This document shows positions 30,635 to 33,892 of a DNA stretch of 33,892 nt, in pieces. The translations under genes and the position numbers were made by a program. The stretch's first letter is position 1; each line of letters begins with the position of its first letter. Source of the DNA: Scleroderma bovista. Taxonomy: Eukaryota; Basidiomycota; Agaricomycetes; Boletales; Sclerodermataceae. The notes below the pieces were generated by a model. It made no database searches, was not told where the DNA came from, and saw nothing but the letters and a program-made list of their open reading frames with translations. The stretch is taken from contig JAYMGJ010000505.1 in NCBI GenBank assembly GCA_037178675.1, positions 1 through 33,892 on the forward strand, given 5' to 3'.

Positions 30635-30647
30635 AAGAGGGGGATAC
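30635..30647 (+). other. Polypurine tract of element 2
   Basis: aagagggggatac directly precedes the 3' LTR2 (TGTCATATCC at 30648) and differs by one base from that of element 1. Confidence 0.75.
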
Positions 30648-32179
30648 TGTCATATCCAAACTTTTCCCAGTCGCAACTCCGGTCTAACCCTGGCCCGCCT
30701 GACCTCTCCTTAGGCATAGATGCAACTCCGGATCTAGTCCGGCCATCTCCAGCCCCATAGCTGCACTCCAGCTCAACTCCGGTCACTACGTCCATCTCCA
30801 CCTCAGGACTAACCCCTGTCTTCCTCTAGACAGATCCACGGTCTAACTCCTCCATGTCAGACCTGTACCTACCATTAGTCGCTACTGCGGTTTCAGTCCG
30901 GCCACTCCCTTTGTCTGGTCTGCGACCTAGCCCAACTCCAGCTGGTACATCCAACTCCGGCTCAGGTCTGCTCCTGTTCCGCTCCACTCCCTCTGATAGG
31001 TCCACCAATGGCCTTGGACATTTCCATGTCCAACTCCGGACCTTCCTCTGGCTACTCCGCCCTTCCTCCACCTGTGCACTCCCTCCGCTTGTGCGCTCCC
31101 TCCGCTCTTGCACTTCCTCCGGTCGTGCACTTCCTCCAGTCCCGCTTCCTCCGGTCCTGGACATCACTCCAGACTTAACATTAGTTAAGTCCACCTCCAA
31201 CCCTTACTTGTCCTCTTCCGACCTAGTTCCCTTTACCTACTTGTCCCTGCATCTGCTCCGTCGTCCCTGCAATCCTAGTTCCCCGTTTCTGCTTCCACTC
31301 CGGTTTATTTTCCTGTCCCTGCTTTATTTTCTTGTACCTGGTTTATTTTCCTGTCTGCTTCTGCTCCATCCCTTGTCCCGACTAGGGTGTTTACTGGTCA
31401 CCGTATATACTCACCTCTAGTCTCTTTACTATATAAACTGCCGTACTCCGGTCTAGTAGATCCTTAGATCAAATCTCGACTAAGATACTCCCCACTCTGT
31501 ACTACCCACCATGCTCCCCTAATCCCATCTTGTTCTCCTGAACTCCGGCCAACTCCGGCCTCCAGCCTATCTCGTCCCCTTGGTCTTTCTTGTACCTGGT
31601 TTATTTTCCTGTCTGCTTCTGCTCCATCCCTTGTCCCGACTAAGGTGTTTACTTGTCACCGTATGTACTCACCCTAGTTCTCATTCCTATATAAACTACT
31701 GTACTCCGGCCTAGTAGATCCTTAGATCAAATCTCGACTAAGATACTCCCCACTCTGTACCACCATGCTCTCCTAATCCCATCTTGTTCTCCTGAACTCC
31801 GGCCAACTCCGGCCTCCATCCTATCTCGTCCCCTTGGTCCTATGTCCGATCCTAGCAAGTCTCCTACTTGCACGAGGGCAAAAGCCACCTCTGTCCCAGA
31901 CTCGACGCTAGACCTCTCAGGACTTATCCCACCTCTGGGATGTCCTTTGCTCCGGACAAGCTGCGCTCAACTCCGGACCACTTTCCCGCAGTCCGGACTT
32001 ACTCCACAAAAACCCGGACTTACTCCCTGTGCTCCTCTAGTGCCCGGACTTTGTTCGTTTGACCCGGACTTGACTCTCTGCACTAACTAGCACCTACTAG
32101 TATCTGGACTTACCTCCTCATTAGTTCCCTGCACCTCTGGACCTCTTAGTAAGATCGTTGAGGAGAACCGGTCTTGACA
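30648..32179 (+). repeat. 3' LTR2 of element 2, with duplicated promoter segment
   Basis: 1532 bp from TGTCATATCC to GTCTTGACA. A segment of about 258 bp starting at tttcttgtacctgg (31328) is repeated in tandem from 31586. Both copies hold the shared promoter block, a TATATAA box and the self-primer sequence agatcaaatct. Later in the LTR is the 82-codon frame at 31842-32090. It is followed by cccgt of the TSD. Confidence 0.88.
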
Positions 32180-32630
32180 CCCGTCTACCCTGCCTTGACA
32201 TGAGTTCCCCGTGAACTTGATATATCCTAGACCTTGTAGCATTTTCACCGGACCTGACTTTATTTTCACCGGACCTGACCTAGTCCTAACTCCGGTCATC
32301 CCTTGTCCACTATTAGGTTGTTTACTTGTCACCGTATGTACTCAACCCTAGTTTCTACTTAGTATAAGTACCCTCTAGTTTACCTTGTATACCTCAGTCT
32401 GAAATCAACCATAGTCTCTACTCCAGTTCTTGTCTGTCTCCACCTCTGTCTCCGACCCCTCTTGACCGGAACCTACGCAAGGGATCAATGCTCGTTATCC
32501 TTAGTCGTTGAATCCGAATGGTCACCAACTCCGGCCGGACTAATTCCTTGTCCAGCCCTCTGCTCTCTTCCTTTGTCCGTTTCCGTCCGGACTTGACGGA
32601 CCCCCTACCGGAGTAGACCCGGACTTGACA
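32180..32630 (+). mobile_element. Solo LTR1, right part
   Basis: It resumes the LTR1 split at 6531 (ccgtctaccctgccttgac, compare 7315) and ends CTTGACA at 32630. It holds the TATAAGTA box near 32360 and agtctgaaat near 32397. The TSD gctgg follows at 32631-32635. Confidence 0.87.
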
Positions 32631-32635
32631 GCTGG

Positions 32636-32745
32636 ACAAGATATTAGTCCAGCTGGAGTTGGTGACTGTTTGGATTCAACGACTAAGGATAACGAGTGTT
32701 GATCCCTTGCGTAGGTTCCGGTCAAGAGGAGACAGAGACAGAGAT
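32636..32745 (-). mobile_element. Old reverse LTR1 fragment, right part
   Basis: It is the reverse complement of LTR1 around 32455-32557 and continues the fragment at 6280-6359 after the inserted nest is removed. It fades out near 32745-32750, so the rest of this old LTR is lost. Confidence 0.7.
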
Positions 32746-33145
32746 GGAGACACATCAGCAAAGTTACAACACATCTACATTTTGTTAGCAAACCAACCCT
32801 CCCCTGGACAGTACTGGACAGTACTGGACAGCTCTCCCAGAACCCCAGCTCTCCCAACAAGGTACCTAACTGGCTAGAACTGGACAGACTGTTCCAGTAC
32901 TTGTCCCAGGCTGTTCCAGCTGTCTCAGACTGTCCCAGAAGGCCTTGTACAAGCCAACAGTACCAATATCCTTATTGCCTGTACTTAGTTTTTGTCCATC
33001 TTAATTCACTCAGTGTTCAGATTAATTAATTTATATTACAGCCATTTGCATTAGTAATGGCACTCATGACTTCACCAAACAAATACAATGAGTTGTGGAC
33101 ATGAGCCAAATTTTGTGAGGCTGCGCTTCAAGTTGTTGTCACACC
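32746..33145. other. Region between the nest and the transposase relic
   Basis: There is no gene. The word ctggacagta/ctggacag occurs several times at 32804-32832 and near 32880, with its complement ctgtcc near 32930. This might be the terminal region of the DNA transposon whose decayed gene starts at 33146, but I could not pair it with another end because the window stops. Confidence 0.4.
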
Positions 33146-33892
33146 ATGGGCAACCGCAGAATCTCCCCTGATGTGAAGATTGCAGCCATCCGACTGTATG
33201 AGCGTCGACTTCTACCTCTCCGACAGATCCTAGAGTGCATTGGATTCTCCTGATGTACCTTCTTTTGGACATTGAAGCTATTCAATGAAACTGGTGAGGT
33301 TTCCAAGCCTCGCAGCCTCTCTCTCAGCCATCCTAGGATCCTCAATCATGAAGACATCAATTATCTACTTCAGCTCATTCATCATTGGCCCAATTGGTTC
33401 CTTGATGAGCTACAAGAGCTTATGGAACACAACTGCTTCGTCTCAGTTCACTTTTCAACCATCCATAGGGAGCTCAAACGTGCTGGGATGTCCCTGAAGA
33501 AGCTCCGCAAGATTGCACAAGAGCGTGATGAGGATGTTCATGTGGATTTCATGCGGAGGGTAGCATGGTATGCTCCAGATGAGATGGTGTGGATTGACGA
33601 AACATCAAAGAATGAGCGGACCTCATTTTGACACAATGGCAGGTCAAAGAAGTCTCAAAAGGCGAGCATGAAGGGTGTGTTTGTGAGAGGAAGGCGACTT
33701 ACTGCTGTTGTTGTTGTTGTCAACGACAATGCTGGGGGTGGTGGTTGTGGTGTTGCAGCTGTCAATGCAGGTGGTGGTGGTGGTCACGCCGTAGCGTGTG
33801 TGCTGGCACTGGGGTCATCAATGCTGGTGGTCGTGGTCATGGTCACATCACAGTGTGCGTGTGCTGGCCACAAGGTCATTGTTTGTTGTCAC
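33146..33892 (+). pseudogene. Decayed Tc1/mariner/IS630-type transposase, 3' end beyond window
   Basis: The frame from the ATG at 33146 gives a helix-turn-helix N-terminus (MGNRRISPDVKIAAIRLYER), a middle part (DINYLLQLIHHWPNWFLDEL, ISVH-like VSVHFSTIHRELKRAGMSLK) and the motif WIDETSKNERT. That motif carries the first catalytic Asp of the DDE domain in fungal IS630-like transposases. Two TGA stops interrupt it at codon 36 (33251-33253) and codon 162 (33629-33631). Both lie where the family usually has Arg, consistent with CGA to TGA decay. After the second stop the frame stays open to the window end but becomes Val/Gly-rich (AVVVVVND, GGGGGHAV) because of GTT and GGT triplet runs, unlike the usual transposase. 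It is inactive as it stands. Confidence 0.75.

Larger units (their letters stand above)
6532..32179 (+). mobile_element. Element 2: large LTR retroelement of family 2, full length but almost non-coding, carrying many younger insertions
   Basis: The 5' LTR (6532-7147, 15041-15178, 17694-18193 after removing insertions) begins TGTCATATCC and ends TTGACA; the 3' LTR is 30648-32179. A polypurine tract (30635-30647) precedes the 3' LTR and a self-primer site (18196-18206) follows the 5' LTR. The flanks are cctgt (6527-6531) and cccgt (32180-32184), a TSD with one CpG-to-TpG change. The roughly 12.45-kb interior (18194-30647) has no intact gag or pol. It has CT-rich degenerate repeats, a foldback element, two solo LTRs and a short relic of pol near 25918-26020. 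It is either a decayed copy or a large non-autonomous derivative that borrowed enzymes from a relative such as element 1. Confidence 0.8.

Noticed and set aside
30854..31420. 188-codon open frame on the plus strand
   Set aside because: It lies wholly within the 3' LTR2, is cut or shifted in sister LTR copies, and has a low-complexity Leu/Ser/Pro translation.
32804..32937. ctggacag repeats as the terminal inverted repeat of the transposon at 33146
   Set aside because: No partner end is visible before the window stops, and the motif is short and locally repeated, so it cannot be called a terminus.

Overview
The window is nuclear DNA of a filamentous fungus, most probably an agaricomycete basidiomycete. 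The reasons are genes split by 48-64 bp GT-AG introns, an F-box/LRR protein and two uncharacterised proteins of the kind common in mushroom genomes, and chromodomain Ty3/gypsy retrotransposons. The assignment comes from family recognition by eye, not from a search.

Layout. Positions 1-5576 are ordinary host DNA: a membrane protein of unknown function (minus, cut by the left edge), a five-exon F-box/LRR protein (minus), a three-exon peptidyl-tRNA hydrolase (minus), and a hypothetical protein read divergently from it (plus). From about 6280 to 32745 there is one nested pile of retroelements that can be unpicked from 5-bp target-site duplications (TSDs). An old reverse LTR of family 1 (6280-6359, 32636-32745) was hit by a forward LTR of the same family, now solo (6360-6531 and 32180-32630; TSD GCTGG). 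That was hit by a 25.6-kb element of family 2 (6532-32179; TSD CCTGT/CCCGT). The 5' LTR of element 2 holds a complete, apparently intact gypsy element 1 (7148-15040; TSD GTTCC) and a reverse family-2 LTR (B), which itself contains another solo LTR (C; TSD CTGGA). The interior of element 2 is almost all non-coding. It holds a 5.5-kb foldback element (20001-25532) and two head-to-head solo LTRs (TSDs CTCTC and AAGTC). At the right edge is a decayed Tc1/mariner/IS630-type transposase gene.

How it works. Element 1 carries gag (with zinc knuckle) and pol (protease, reverse transcriptase, RNase H, integrase, chromodomain). They are joined by a textbook -1 frameshift signal: A_AAA_AAA, a 6-nt spacer and an 11-bp stem-loop. 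Both LTR families show the signature of Tf1/sushi-type self-priming: the predicted first 10-11 nt of the RNA are complementary to the primer-binding site next to the LTR. Between pol and the 3' LTR, element 1 has a third gene on the opposite strand. It is spliced, has its own TATA box, and encodes a coiled-coil protein with a perfect Zn(II)2Cys6 cysteine pattern, a basic nuclear-localisation-like stretch and an acidic tail, which is the layout of a fungal transcription factor. GAL4-type clusters bind CGG triplets, and the whole element is saturated with CCGG-containing words. An element-encoded regulator acting on its own DNA is therefore the most interesting hypothesis in this window.

Older copies show CCGG decayed to CTGG or CCAG, which points to CpG methylation and deamination acting on this cluster.
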